Assembly (NCBI GenBank): GCA_019649035.1
Contig: BMAT01009641.1
Coordinates: 332,290-372,443 of the forward strand
DNA from: Elysia marginata
Lineage: Eukaryota; Mollusca; Gastropoda; Plakobranchidae
Direction of reading: 5' to 3'
DNA: 40,154 nt
Shown here: piece after piece, positions 11,864 to 22,431 of the stretch
How the letters are laid out: every line of letters begins with the position of its first letter
How positions within the stretch are numbered: the first letter of the stretch is position 1
Made by a program: the position numbers and the translations under genes
Notes under the pieces: model-generated
The model's input: the letters and a program-made list of their open reading frames with translations, nothing else
What the model was told of the DNA's origin: nothing
Database searches by the model: none

Positions 11864-12128
11864 GGGGTGAGCAGTGGCGCAATCGGTAGGGCGGTTGACC
11901 GCTATCTGAGAGGTCCCGGGTTCGATCCCCAGTCCGGGCTAAATTTAATTGCTCCCCTGTGCCCACCCAGCACTTGATGGGTAGCTAGGTCTCTTAAGAC
12001 TCGGCGAAAGTAAAGGCGGCGAGGAAAGCAATAGCAAACTACCTCATTATGCCGTGTGCCTAGAAAAAACAAGGACCATGCTCCTTGTTCCCCTACGCTC
12101 GTGTCGAGTATGGGACTACCTTCACCTT
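11864..12128 (+). mobile_element. tRNA-derived SINE with perfect target duplication
   Basis: The 5' part is tRNA-like. An A-box-like TGGCGCAATCGGTAGGGCG (11875-11893) is followed by a canonical B box GGTTCGATCCC (11919-11929). About 190 bases of unrelated body follow, ending in a C/T/A-rich tail (CCTTCACCTTT). The 9-bp sequence TACCATTTA occurs directly before the element (11855-11863) and directly after it (12129-12137), a perfect target-site duplication that fixes both ends and shows insertion by target-primed reverse transcription. The lack of decay in the duplication suggests a fairly young copy. It belongs to a different family from the two SINE copies at 17.8 and 34.9 kb. Confidence 0.88.
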
Positions 12129-12371
12129 TACCATTTAAGAGGTTGTGAAAAATAGAGTAAGATTATTTTCGACCGTATGATTTTTCAGTTTTTCTGCAGT
12201 TAAAAGGCGAAACAGGTTTCTCGAATTATGTTTAATCCCTACAGAGAAGATAATCAATATGATCACGCTTGAAACAAAAACGTGTTTGACACAGTAATAT
12301 CGATAATAGGCGTAATGTTTGCGTTGCATCTATTAATACACACATTGGAATAAACGAAAGTGTTAATTTTT

Positions 12372-12393
12372 GTCTTCTTCTTCTTCTTTTTTC

Positions 12394-12443
<50 letters not shown>

Positions 12444-12500
12444 CTTCTTCTTCTTCTTCTTCTTTTTCTTCTTCTTCTTCTTCTTCTTCCTCCTCCTCTC
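12372..12500. repeat. Compound (TTC)n-(TTG)n-(TTC)n microsatellite
   Basis: A TTC run, a TTG run of about 50 bases and a second TTC run grading into TCC. Open frames across it encode only poly-Val/Leu or poly-Lys/Asn and are not genes. Confidence 0.97.
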
Positions 12501-12599
12501 CATCTTCGTGTTCTCCAAATGTTTAGTTTTAAAATGATGTATACCCGTCAGTTCCAAGACGCTAATCATTTTACCTTAGTTCTATGAGTTGGTCAAATA

Positions 12600-12945
12600 A
12601 TTTGATGCTTAGCTCCGTAGTAGACATCCAAATATTTCTTCTCTTGTTTCGTTGTATAGCAAGCATTCCTGAAGAATGTGTTCAGTTGTCACCTACGTTC
12701 GATCTCCCATGTTGACCTTAATCTCAGAGGCAGTGACATCATTTTTTGACCAGGGTAATGACTCCGTCTTTGGGCCCACCTTGTCTGTCTTCTTTCAATG
12801 TTTGGTATCCTTTCATTGTGAATATTGGGATAAGGTAGTAAAGGTGATTCTTGGATGCATGCAACATCTATGTCTTCCTTGTTATTCAGTCGGTTGGCAA
12901 GGGCCAGCTTCTTACAGTTAGCATTGCCATGTTAATCTTTTTTCG
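12600..12945 (-). pseudogene. LINE remnant: endonuclease fused to C-terminus by deletion
   Basis: Minus-strand translation shows an APE-type endonuclease start. KLALANRLNN and IDVACIQES (12846-12910) match the block in which the catalytic Glu lies in IACIQETH. After a frameshift come GYQTLKEDRQGGPKDGVITL and VTASEIKVNMGDRT (down to about 12693), both typical of jockey-like LINEs. Directly afterwards TTEHILQECLLYNETREEI (12624-12692) matches the extreme C-terminus of the same protein class. The whole reverse transcriptase between them is missing, so this is an internally deleted, dead copy. Confidence 0.75.
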
Positions 12946-13063
12946 TTACATTAGTATTTCCACCAGTAGCTTGGGGTGGGCCTTAGAATAATACGGATAG
13001 AAGGCTTGCGCTGGCTATGACATCACGCATGGTGCCGCCATCTCTACTTGTGGCAAGCCACAA

Positions 13064-13129
13064 NNNNNNNNNNNNNNNNNNNNNNNNNNNNNNNNNNNNN
13101 NNNNNNNNNNNNNNNNNNNNNNNNNNNNN
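13064..13129. other. Assembly gap (66 N)
   Basis: Undetermined bases. Open frames crossing them are artefacts. Confidence 1.
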
Positions 13130-13960
13130 TTTTATTTTTGTGTCATTCGCGTCACGTTGTTCCATCATAATGCTGCATTCCTGTTGCGCTTTTAATTTCT
13201 GTAATAGAACTTCAAAAGACACGAAAGTTTCCTTTCACATGTAATAATAATTTCATTTCTATTATAATAAAGCATTAAATTTTGTATTACCGGTATTTTT
13301 GCATCATAAATACAGATTTGCCAGACGATCTAAGTCAAAATGCCATCTGGATCTATTTACTTGTTAGTAAAGATATTTAAAATGAACTGAGCGCCGATTT
13401 CTACAATGTATCATAGATTATAAATTTACAATAGTACGAATGAAATATTCATTTATTTATAGCTCTTCTTTGTCATCTTTTAAAACGTATTCCTGTTCGT
13501 GTTAAAAGTTATGTTTCCGTCTTGTGATCTTTTGTATCAATATTTATGTCTGACGGCATATGAACATTGTAGTATAATATCTGACATAGCTTCTTCTTAT
13601 AGTGAAGTGTAAATTAACAACGGTAATAGCAAAGTTTTTATAAAAAATCTTAAAAATATATATTTGAGGTATTTACCACGAGGTAATTAGTCTTTATTTC
13701 GCCTTTAAAGACCGAGAAGAATCAATGAGCCCTACATTAATTAATAGCGTCATGTAAATATAACATAATCAGGGTACCATTGTAGAAAAAAAAATATATT
13801 ATATTATAAAAAACAGATTTAAGTGTTTGTTTTTAGTTATATGTACTATTTATTTTTATTATCAATAGTAATCAATAATCCTTACTAATAGTGTTATCGG
13901 AATAGTTTAATCAATAACCCTTTAAATATAACGGTGTTACGGGAACAAGAAAGCGACTTT
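13130..13960. other. AT-rich DNA, no gene seen
   Basis: Strongly AT-rich with many short A/T runs (for example around 13790-13870). No coding or repeat motif was recognised. Confidence 0.55.
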
Positions 13961-13964
13961 CTCT

Positions 13965-14170
13965 CTAAAACCCATTAATTTTTCTGTTGCCCAAGCCGTG
14001 CAGCGCGAAGGGTTGCCACAAGTTGACGCCCACTCCGCCCGCTTCTCTCTCGCGTGATTCTCTCAACAAGCGAAGAGAGGCATGCAGTTCGTCTAGCCCT
14101 TTTAGTCTAAGGGGTGGGCTCATTGGAGGTTGCGAGGCCAGCACATCATCTGCTTGAGGATCCACAGTTG
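13965..14170 (-). repeat. GC-richer segment with short open frame, unidentified
   Basis: A 66-codon open frame on the minus strand (MDPQADDVLASQPPMSPPLR at its start) lies in GC-richer DNA bounded by AT-rich sequence. The composition is protein-like, but I recognise no family and it stops at both edges. It may belong to the same repeat as the next block at 14290-14920. Confidence 0.25.
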
Positions 14171-14289
14171 AAGCACCATAACAAGAATAACCATTTTTTC
14201 TAAAATAATTATTGACCTCCTATTTTACTGCATACACAAGGTTGATGTCATCTGACTTCGGCGCACTTTTTGTAGTGTTAGGTTATCTT

Positions 14290-14920
14290 AGCCCTTGACT
14301 GTTCTTAGTCCTGCCACAGGGCAGTGGGTTGGGTCGTTTCTCGCGAGGTCCTTCCCTAGGGAAAGCCTCCTTATCCTGATGCTGATGACCCCGGTAAAGT
14401 TTTTCGGTCTCCCTTGCTACCCGTTGTGTCCGCCAAACCCAAAGACCATACAGGAGGACAGTCCGCCACAGCTGTGAGCCCAGCTTTCATGCCCCGCCAC
14501 CTCCGACAATTGGCTGCACTAAACTATTTGGTGTTTAGATATTTTATGCCAAAAAGAAGATCGGAGGATCGTCACGCCCCGGTCACTCGGGCTTACTCCG
14601 AACAATAATAAGTTCATCAAAAGTGCGGAGGTAGCCGGCACCCTGTGGTCCCTTAGCAGACCGGTCCACCAAGCTCAGAGGCCCTCCGCCGGAAGAGAGT
14701 GACATCACGAACTTTCCAGTCCGAATTTAATTTTGGAGTCATTCTCTCCTAGACCTACTGACTTTCAAGACTTATGACATAAGTCTGGCCAGAGTATGTT
14801 GGACTGCAGCATTTTCTTTTGTTCCCGTATGGATTCACTATCCAATGCTACCCTGTGGATGGCCTCCCCCTATCCGCCACCCAGGGGACCCGCCTTAACG
14901 CTGTACAGCTGCCATAAAAA
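14290..14920. repeat. GC-richer repeat-like block, unidentified
   Basis: About 630 bases with clearly higher GC than either flank and abrupt edges. Only short open frames of about 60 codons are present in either orientation, with no known domain. No terminal repeats or poly(A) tail were found. A fragment of a dispersed element (untranslated region or LTR) is the most likely reading. Confidence 0.35.
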
Positions 14921-15165
14921 TTAATCCACCTGCAGAAAACTAATGCGTTGTTTAGCTTATAGTTATGATAATCACTACCCAAATAATCATCTCAGCTTAT
15001 TTTATAATTCCATCTCTCTCTTCTTCACCTTCTCATTCTTGTTCGCTTTTTTACCCTCTCTCTAATTTGGCTGCCCGTGCACCCATTCTATCCATTCTCT
15101 ATCTAAAATTCCAGATTAGTTATTGTATGAAATATGGTGCTCGACTAATCTCTGAGGACGTTTTG

Positions 15166-15205
<40 letters not shown>

Positions 15206-15240
15206 CCTACCTATCTATCTATCTATTTATCCATCTATCC

Positions 15241-15281
<41 letters not shown>
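15166..15281. repeat. (ATCT)n microsatellite
   Basis: Tandem tetranucleotide run with a few substituted units (ACCT, ATTT, CATC) in the middle. The 105-codon open frame ending in it is repeat-encoded. Confidence 0.98.
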
Positions 15282-15369
15282 AAATATTCGACATTTCGCA
15301 TGCTATGAAAGAAAGTGCTCGGTTTATTTTAAGGAGCTTGTACATGCACCATAACCTACATGCATTTTT

Positions 15370-16258
15370 TCGTGACACAATATTTTCGTGCCGTATCATG
15401 GGTCAGCAGCTCCTGAGATTCCTTTCCGATACCATTCACGGTCATCATGACAGTTTTTGCGTTCATTAGTGAATACTCTCTGAGGTGCATGCATGTCGAA
15501 AGTGTTTACATTTTCTTGTACCAGCTTGGCTTTTTTATGAGTCTATAGTATTTCTTTGATAGGCGAAGGTTGCCCATTGTTGCAGAATATGCTTTGGGTT
15601 TCTTTATGATTATCCATGATATCCTAAAATATCCCATGTCTTTTTTTTAGGTCCCACAAGTGTTCTCAAAGTTGTGACGAACTTTCTATGAGATAGCCTG
15701 AAGCTATACATTAGGCTAGCTGTATCTAGTCTTAAATTCATTCTTATTTTTCCCTATATAAGTGTCTATTATGTAACGATTTGTTTTTTTTTTAAACTTT
15801 TGCCTAATACATTATAACTTTCCCAGGCATTTTAGCATTTTGATTTGTTCCTGCAGTTGCACAATCTAGCCGCAACGTCTTTTGTAAATTTTCATTAAAG
15901 GTTCGTTTTTTGTAATTGCTTATGATTGGTTTATGTTAGGCAAAGAACTATAGCTTAGTTTGATGGTGTTTTTGTTCATGATTTTGTGGAGCTTGCGGTT
16001 TGGTGGGAAGCATGAGCTGAGGAGATTGAAAAATCTTTTTGCAAGGCTTGAGGAGTCATTTCTCTGCAAGGTGGATTGCTTCCTGTTTCTTTCATTTGCT
16101 ATTGTATTTTTTTCGTTCACATAGTCTGCTGTAATGCTGGTTTTATGCATAAATAAAAATCTGTATGTGTCCGTTTTGCTTTAGTGCAACGTTATATGGT
16201 ATTGCCGCCTCTTCAAACATTTTTGAAACACAGTGTTTAGGTTAGGATCATCTATTTA
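15370..16258 (-). pseudogene. Penelope-like retroelement remnant (GIY-YIG part)
   Basis: The minus strand carries the C-terminal part of a Penelope-like element, readable through frameshifts. In order: AAIPYNVALKQNGH (about 16.2 kb); a linker; FPPNRKLHKIMNKNTIKLSY followed by SSLPNI (15930-16010), the basic block upstream of the nuclease; the cysteine motif CNCRNKSKC (15835-15861); TYIGKNKNEFKTRY (about 15.72-15.77 kb), matching the YIG strand and the helix bearing the catalytic Arg of GIY-YIG nucleases; FRHNFENTCGT; AGTRKC; and a last degenerate block near 15.38 kb. This order is characteristic of Penelope-like elements. The reverse transcriptase upstream is absent, so the copy is truncated and dead. 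Confidence 0.75.
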
Positions 16259-17690
16259 TCGATGTACCTATTTATTTTTTAGTTATCTCTCCATCTATCT
16301 GTTTCTTTATTTTTATCTAATGGTTCCTATTTGCTATGTCACTTTAATACAGTCGGTTAAGCACACGGACCTCACGTTCTAAAATTAATTTTGGCACAGA
16401 GACGTCTATTTTATCAATTGACATTCGTTCAGCTGTCTCTTGAAATTATTGATTTTCCTCTCATTACGTTAACAATAATTTTACCCTTTTAGGTTACACT
16501 ATGGTACAACTGGTACAATGTGCATGTAGTTTTCACGATAGGCATTCGTCGACGCTGTTGTTCCGAAACGACTGCTTCAAATCCTGGAAATTAAAGAATT
16601 GGTAAGACAGTTTAGTTTTCTGATATAGTGAACTTTGGATTTCCCGTAAAGTTTTTAAAGCTTACTTAGATAGATATATTGATAGTTTTTGTAGAGGAGC
16701 CCACAAAAAAACAAACAAACAAACAAACAAACAAACAAAGAACCTTTACCCTTTGCTTAGAGAACATACGTTTGTTTTATCTAGTACCCAATAGAAGCTC
16801 TCCAGAAAAAAGATTTACTACAAAAAAAAACCAACAAAAAACAGATCACCACAACCATTTATCTTACTTGAAAATATTTGATATGAAGGTTCTATTGAGT
16901 AAACATCTTTTAAAAAGTATGTTTTGATTTGAGGAAAAACTATTGCATTTAGATGGAGGTAGAAACACTCGATTTCATCGTAGCAATTTTAATACATGTA
17001 TACGAAACAGATTAAGCAAAAGAAATAAGCAACCAATAGATAAGCATTCTATAGTCAAAATAGCAACAACATTTTTTTTTGCAAAGAAGACCGAGATACT
17101 TTCCTGAGTGACCTTTAGTTACCTAATTTGTAAGCCTAAACTCCTCATTCAGAAGCCCACGCAAAGTAAGCTTATTATTTAGTATCAATAATCTGAGCGT
17201 AGGTTTAAGTGATTGCTTATAAAGGAATACCTTACTTCATTTGTTATTTCTTCGGTTGTTATTGTCAGCTTAAATGTTACATGAATGTGGCAGTCGCAAA
17301 CTTAAGTTCATTTTCGTAATCTTATTTCAATATAATCTTGAACTTCAAACGGACGAAATTTTTTGGGGGGTTTTGCCATAGAACTTTATACCTATATGAT
17401 TTATGTAATATCAACACAAATTTGAGTCATGGAAGTAAAAAATGCATTTAGAATAGTCAAATAATACTATTGTTTAATAACGTGATTGCATAAACGATTA
17501 GAATTTTGTTCTTAGAGTTTTGTTTATTTATACCTTTCTTTGCAAGCAGCCCAGAGGCTGAAGAATTTTTGTTTATCTAAATTTTATGAAAGAAGGTTGA
17601 CTGCATAAGTAAAGAAAACTCATGTCGTGCGCCTTCAGAGCTTACTTCTTGGTACACACTCCCCCCCTCACAGTCTTAAAAATCAGCACT
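16259..17690. other. AT-rich DNA with simple repeats, no gene
   Basis: An eroded ATCT-like patch (16250-16320), then AT-rich sequence. GGTTAAGCACACGG near 16354 resembles a pol III A box, but no B box follows. No gene was recognised. Confidence 0.5.
16705..16739. repeat. (AAAC)n microsatellite
   Basis: About eight AAAC/CAAA units. Confidence 0.95.
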
Positions 17691-17716
17691 AACAACAACA
17701 ACAACAACAACAACAA
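17691..17716. repeat. (AAC)n microsatellite
   Basis: About eight AAC units. Confidence 0.95.
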
Positions 17717-17818
17717 AGAATATTGCATATCAAAGTAATGTTACACACTTGCAGTTATTCGCAAATGCAACACGCTCCAATGCGAAGAAATGTTTAATAC
17801 TTCAAGTGGAGGCAGCGA

Positions 17819-18152
17819 GGCAGCGTGACAGAGTGGTTAGCGCGTCGAACTCGAGATCTGGAGGTCGTGGGATCGATTCCCGACCATGCCATCTTGCAAT
17901 TTTCTTGGGAAAGCAATTTATCCAACTTTTTCCCACTCCGCCCATCTGTAAAATGGGTATCCAGCTGCAGACAATTCTTCAATTTGTGATATGCGCATGC
18001 AACACCCTATATGTGTGTTAAAAATGGCCTTCAAATGTATTGGTCTGCTGGGTCATTAGTGGCTCTGCTCTGTGGCGACACAGTTACGCTGAGTAACTAA
18101 GCCAAATTTCCCGAAAGGGGTTAATATAGTGTATAAAATAAAAATAAAAAAT
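17819..18152 (+). mobile_element. tRNA-derived SINE, family 1, copy 1 (long form)
   Basis: A tRNA-like head has A box TGGTTAGCGCG (17834-17844) and B box GGATCGATTCC (17870-17880), then CCGACCATGCCA. The body includes GTAAAATGGGTA, GGTCTGCTGGG and ACAGTTACGCTGAGTAAC, then ATAGTGTATA and an A-rich tail (AAAATAAAAATAAAAAA). The same blocks in the same order occur at 34884-35159. This copy has an extra segment of about 56 bases (about 17971-18026) that the other lacks. No clear target duplication was found. Short open frames in both strands here are not genes. Confidence 0.88.
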
Positions 18153-18700
18153 GAATTATTATACACCAACACGCGTAGAGTGGGAACAATATTTTCCATT
18201 TGACGGAAGAGGGTTTTTAGAGTTTATGTCATTGACATCGCCATTTAATATCTCTTTCGAAAACAGGCAACGGTTTTTAAGTTTTCTAAAATAAATAGAG
18301 CCAATGAATATCGTGAAAGAAGCCATTGCAATCAAACTCCCCCACCGCGCCTACCTCTTGCCATCTCATTAAACTTTAACGATCAACTTCTGGCATCTTG
18401 CCGTTGATAAAATAGTGTGATTGAAAGTATTTTATTACCGTTACCCAAAGTCTTTGATGTCAAAAGTCATTAGAATACATTTGTGAGTATTAGCATTTAA
18501 TAAAACTTTAATTATGAAACCATTGAAAATTGTCTGTGAACATTGATCACGTAATGAAGTTATTCGAGCGAGGGTGGTGAAAAAAGTACCTCCAACAACA
18601 CTCACATTCCATCCCATTGGACGTACAGTTTAAAACCGCAGTTTGAACTTTGATGAGTGTGTAAAATTGAAGTCTAAGGGGTGTCTTGTTTTAATTTTAG
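18153..18700. other. AT-rich DNA, nothing recognised
   Basis: No gene or repeat motif stands out between the SINE copy and the short repeat-tail fragment that follows. Confidence 0.5.
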
Positions 18701-18709
18701 AGGGCCTTA

Positions 18710-18776
18710 ACGCCTTTGTAAAGCGCTTAGAGCATATAAGTGGATTAGGTGCTATATAGAAACGCTCTTTACTTTA
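18710..18776 (+). repeat. Short repeat-tail fragment
   Basis: TTTGTAAAGCGCTTAGAGC followed by GGTGCTATATAGAAACGCTC resembles a tail motif seen in dispersed repeats of many animals (GTAAAGCGC...GCGCTATATAAA). Only this tail is recognisable, and family assignment is not possible from it. Confidence 0.4.
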
Positions 18777-19779
18777 CCTAATTTTGATCATTTGTGGATT
18801 AGCTTATAAAGTGTAATATTTTGTTTTCGTATATTCGTGATGATAACGGTTTTAACGGCAACCGGAAACCGTTAGGTCACAACAGACCTGTATTTTTTGC
18901 GAGTGTGAATGGTTTACTCAGTGTTATGTTTAGTAGACTTTACTTTCTTAAAACAGAAATGTAAATAATTTCTTTTTTCCCTGTGCCTCAATGAAACCTG
19001 TACAGAAATATAATTATAAAAAAAATTCATGAATTAAACAATTTGATTTTCTAAGAGATAGAAAAGAAGTTGGTTTTTAAAAGCTAGGAAAAAGAGATGA
19101 GCTTTCAAATTTAACAGCGTCTTTGCATTTTAAATAGAAGGTGAAAATTGATCCGTATTTCTATAAGAAAAAAGCTCTTTGACCATAACTAATCAGGTTT
19201 AATCTTGGTTTATAAAGTGTGTTATTCATAAATGATCTTAAATTTCAGGTAGAAACATAGGGTTTGATTAAAATTTTGTAAAGTTAGGAAGTGTATGATC
19301 ATTATGGTACTGAAAGTGGAGTGATGCAATTAACGTACATACATTGATACAATCGGCAATTGATGGATTTCTTTCTGGAGAGGTGAGATGTTCTTTCTGG
19401 TGTTTTTTAATTAACCCGGCAGCTGCAATGTTCTGAAATATGTTTTAACTGACCGAATTTGTTTCAGGAGCACAAACCAGAAGAGAATTACAATACGAGA
19501 CCATAAGCAAACTCGTTTGTACTCTCTTTTATTAAATATTTTCGCATTGTGTAGTTCTATATATACAAGAAAGCATTAAAAACGCACCACCCAATATAGT
19601 CCATTGAATAACACAGATGTAAAAAATCTAACGACAAAACTTGTTTTCCTGGATTTCTTATCTATTTACTAAAAAGATTTTAACAGCTTTAGTAAATTCA
19701 AATGCGAACAAAAAAGACGTTAAGACGTTAAGATTCTTTGCCCGTAGGTAATCCAAGAAAAAGTCGCATTTTGATATCA
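18777..19779. other. AT-rich DNA, no gene seen
   Basis: Contains a perfect inverted repeat AACGGTTT (18845-18852) / AAACCGTT (18866-18873). Otherwise AT-rich with no recognised element. The part nearest 19780 may belong to the 3' flank of the Tc1-like remnant. Confidence 0.5.
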
Positions 19780-20775
19780 CAAAATTGCCTTGTTTAGTAG
19801 GGTGCGCCCTCCTTTTGCAGCTACATATGCTGGGCATCGACTTCTCATACTGTTCTACATTTTTTGGAAAAAGAACTGAGCGATTGTACTCCATTCATCA
19901 ACAAAAGCTTGCTCCAAGTTATTCGCAGTTTGAATATTGTGAAGCGGAGCTCTTCTCCCTAACACGTTCCAAACATGTTCCAGGGGATTCATGTCTGGGC
20001 TCCGGAATGGCTATTCCATTGGGTTCAGTCTTTGCTTGGCCAGAAAGATCCTTTTAAAAGGACTTTCGAATAGTGTGGTCTTGCGTTATAGTGTTAAAAA
20101 ATTTATAAATCATTGTTCTGCCAGAATATGGGTACGACTTTTGTCCTCAAAACGCCACTGATATACACGTTTGTGGTAACGTTGCTCCTGAACACTTGGA
20201 GCGAGGTTCGGTGACAATAAAAGAAGCCGCCCCAAACGTGAGCAGTTCTACCTCGAAATTCGTAATGTTCTATGACACATGCATATGAAAATCTTTTCTC
20301 GGGTCGCCTCCAGACACGAAGCATCCTGTCGGAAAACCTAGTGAATCTCCATCGCTGTCTTTAGCGACGAATGTTTGATGTGCCCAGGTTAGCCTGTTGG
20401 TCCTATGAAGCCTTGAAAAAAACACTGTCTATTAAAGGATGCATGTCGAATAGCCCGGCAGAATGTCTTCTATGTCTAACATCATGAGGAATAACCAGAC
20501 CACGTCTGCCCTGGATTTAAAGAAACGTATTGGTTGCTGTCTGAAATCGATTGCGAAGGTGGGGTAGCCGTATGTGCTGATCTTGATGGTGCGTGCTCAC
20601 CCATAGCTGGGCGGGTCGAGAACGGTCATATGCATTAAATCTTACAATAGTGGAATAGCTAGAATTGAATTGTACTACTATATTTCTGGTTGATAAACCA
20701 ACCTTTAACATGCCAGAAGCTTCCTTTCGCTCTCGTATTGACAGCCTAGCAGGGCGTCTTACGGGTTTTCTCTCT
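19780..20775 (-). pseudogene. Tc1-like transposase remnant, near full length
   Basis: Minus-strand blocks of a Tc1/mariner transposase appear in order through frameshifts and stops. RRPARLSIRERKEASGML and VGLSTRNIVVQFN come first, the N-terminal helix-turn-helix. HHQDQHIRLPHLRNRFQTAT follows (20.5-20.6 kb). RVWRRPEKRFSYACVIEH and VWGG come next (20.2-20.3 kb). YNARPH (about 20.08 kb) corresponds to the second catalytic block. PFRSPDMNPLEHVWNVLG (about 19.98 kb) carries the third acidic residue, Glu, before HVW. The end reads SMRSRCPAYVAAKGGRT. The first catalytic block is degraded. The span of about 1 kb is close to the usual length of around 340 codons, so the copy is nearly complete but inactive. 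Terminal inverted repeats were not found. Confidence 0.85.
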
Positions 20776-21179
20776 TTTCAAAGTCAATTTTGAAGTAAAC
20801 CTTTGGTGTCGTTTTGTTTAGCTTAAAAAAAAATTCCAAACAAGTGTCTTGAATTTCATATTGATTTCTCTTTTTATAGTGTAAATGATATAAAAACGTT
20901 AGATTTGACAAATGAGTGTTTGAATCTCAGTGAGTTCAAAATCTGAGGTGTGGATGCTGGCGATAGAGATTGAACAAGTAAACGAATACTGTGAACAATA
21001 TCAATTAATGCGGGATAAAAAATAGTGCGTTATAATAAAATAAGGTATAGTTCTACATAACAAATCTCTTTTCAATAAAAGTAATGTTAAATAGTCTGGT
21101 GAGGGTTAAAAACTCATAAAAACAACTAGGTTCTTTTTTTTTCTTGAAAATTAAAATACTTTTACCGCATTATTCTAAC
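20776..21179. other. AT-rich DNA between transposon remnants
   Basis: No gene or motif recognised. Confidence 0.5.
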
Positions 21180-21760
21180 GATCAACTACCAAGTTATGTC
21201 GTTTTATTTGGTGATGCACCAACCATGTTTTCTGTTTTGTCCTAGTTAAGTTTAAGTTTGAAAACTTCCAGACCAAGACTTCTGATACAGTTCTAAGCAG
21301 AGTTACAGAAAGCACCAATATCATCAGCTTTTGATACCTTCCAGCACTTACAGTTTTTAATTTCTAAATATGAAGCTTATCACTTCAAGGCTTTCAAAGC
21401 TCAATCTTTAAAGCTATGAGAAATTTTCGGGCGCCTTAAAAGTATGTGTTGGTATAAAGTCTCAAAAACAGCATCAAGATCAAGTAGTGCTAGAACTGGC
21501 ACTTAATAATTAATGATAGAACATAATTTGAAGAATTGGGCTGTGAAAAGTTCATGTAATAAGGTTTTTTTTTCTCGACCAACTATAGGTTCCTTCACTT
21601 GATACCATTCTGAACAATACCTAGCGATATACTAGAGGCAGGGATGTACAAGTAGCTCAGGTTAAACGTTGGCCTTAATCAAGGAATTGGACCTGATGCT
21701 TGGTAATGTGAACTTCTAGACGCAGAAGGAAACATCAAAGTCTCAAGAGTTGATGGTTGA
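21180..21760 (-). pseudogene. LINE (CR1/L2-like) reverse transcriptase remnant
   Basis: Minus-strand motifs are ALLDLDAVFETLYQHILL (21430-21490), matching reverse-transcriptase motif A (LDLSAAFDTVDHxILL) with Glu replacing the Asp of FDT, and KADDIGAFC (21306-21330), matching the YADD block. KLKLN, a stop and DKTENMVG follow (21217-21260), matching the KLKLNDDKTE block. Motif A and the ADD block are only about 100 bases apart, much closer than normal, so an internal deletion is likely. Weaker N-terminal similarity extends to about 21.76 kb. The copy is inactive, and its motif style differs from the LINE at 31.8-34.8 kb. Confidence 0.68.
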
Positions 21761-22431
21761 TTAATGCTATTGTTAACAGCAGTGTTCTTGATCGCGGGAT
21801 TTTTTTTAATACCGAGGGGGTGGGGAGTGCAATGGGGATAGGGACATCCTGTGAAAAATTAATAAACTTTATCTTTCATAAAGCTTTTAGCTGTACAAGA
21901 GTTGGAAAATCATAATTATCAAACTCATAGAATCTTAATCTTAATAACACATTTAATCGATATAGTTTTTACAAAATGATTTTTACATAACTTTTGGCCA
22001 TGTATGCAGCGTTCATCACTTTTATACATTTTTGCGTTTTATTTCTTCTCATGATCACTGAGCACACAATAGCCCCAGCGATAGGAAGAAAAGCATCGAA
22101 ATTGATTGAAATCAAAGTACAACATAAGCCATTTGTTTTTATTTAAATACTAAGAGAGAGAAAACTAACCTTATGAAATTTTATGTATACAAATTATTAC
22201 TAGTTTGACTTGAAATGGTTACTCCGACTCATCTCAAAAGTCTTTCAAAGGCCACTTTGCTCAGAGTTTCTTGCCATCAATGTGGCTAGGACAATGTTCG
22301 CTCTGTGCCTTGTTTCTAATTTCCTTTCATAATATACGGTTTTAGCTCATTGTCGTGGCATTGTTATGTTTGATTTTTCATTTTAAGCATTACAGAAAAT
22401 AAGTATTGACTCTAGTCCTTTCCATTTGCAG
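21761..22431. other. AT-rich DNA, nothing recognised
   Basis: No gene or element was recognised. It ends in a pyrimidine-rich tract and TTTGCAG at 22425-22431, the acceptor of the exon-like segment. Confidence 0.5.

Noticed and set aside
11865..11940. Genuine tRNA gene
   Set aside because: The tRNA-like part is the head of a SINE bounded by a target duplication.
12360..12587. 75- and 68-codon open frames on both strands
   Set aside because: They encode poly-Val/Leu and poly-Lys/Asn from the triplet microsatellite.
16350..16580. Another tRNA-derived SINE
   Set aside because: An A-box-like and a distant B-box-like string occur, but their spacing is far too long.
17821..17892. Genuine tRNA gene
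   Set aside because: A and B boxes are present, but the sequence continues into a shared SINE body and A-rich tail, and a second copy has the same structure.
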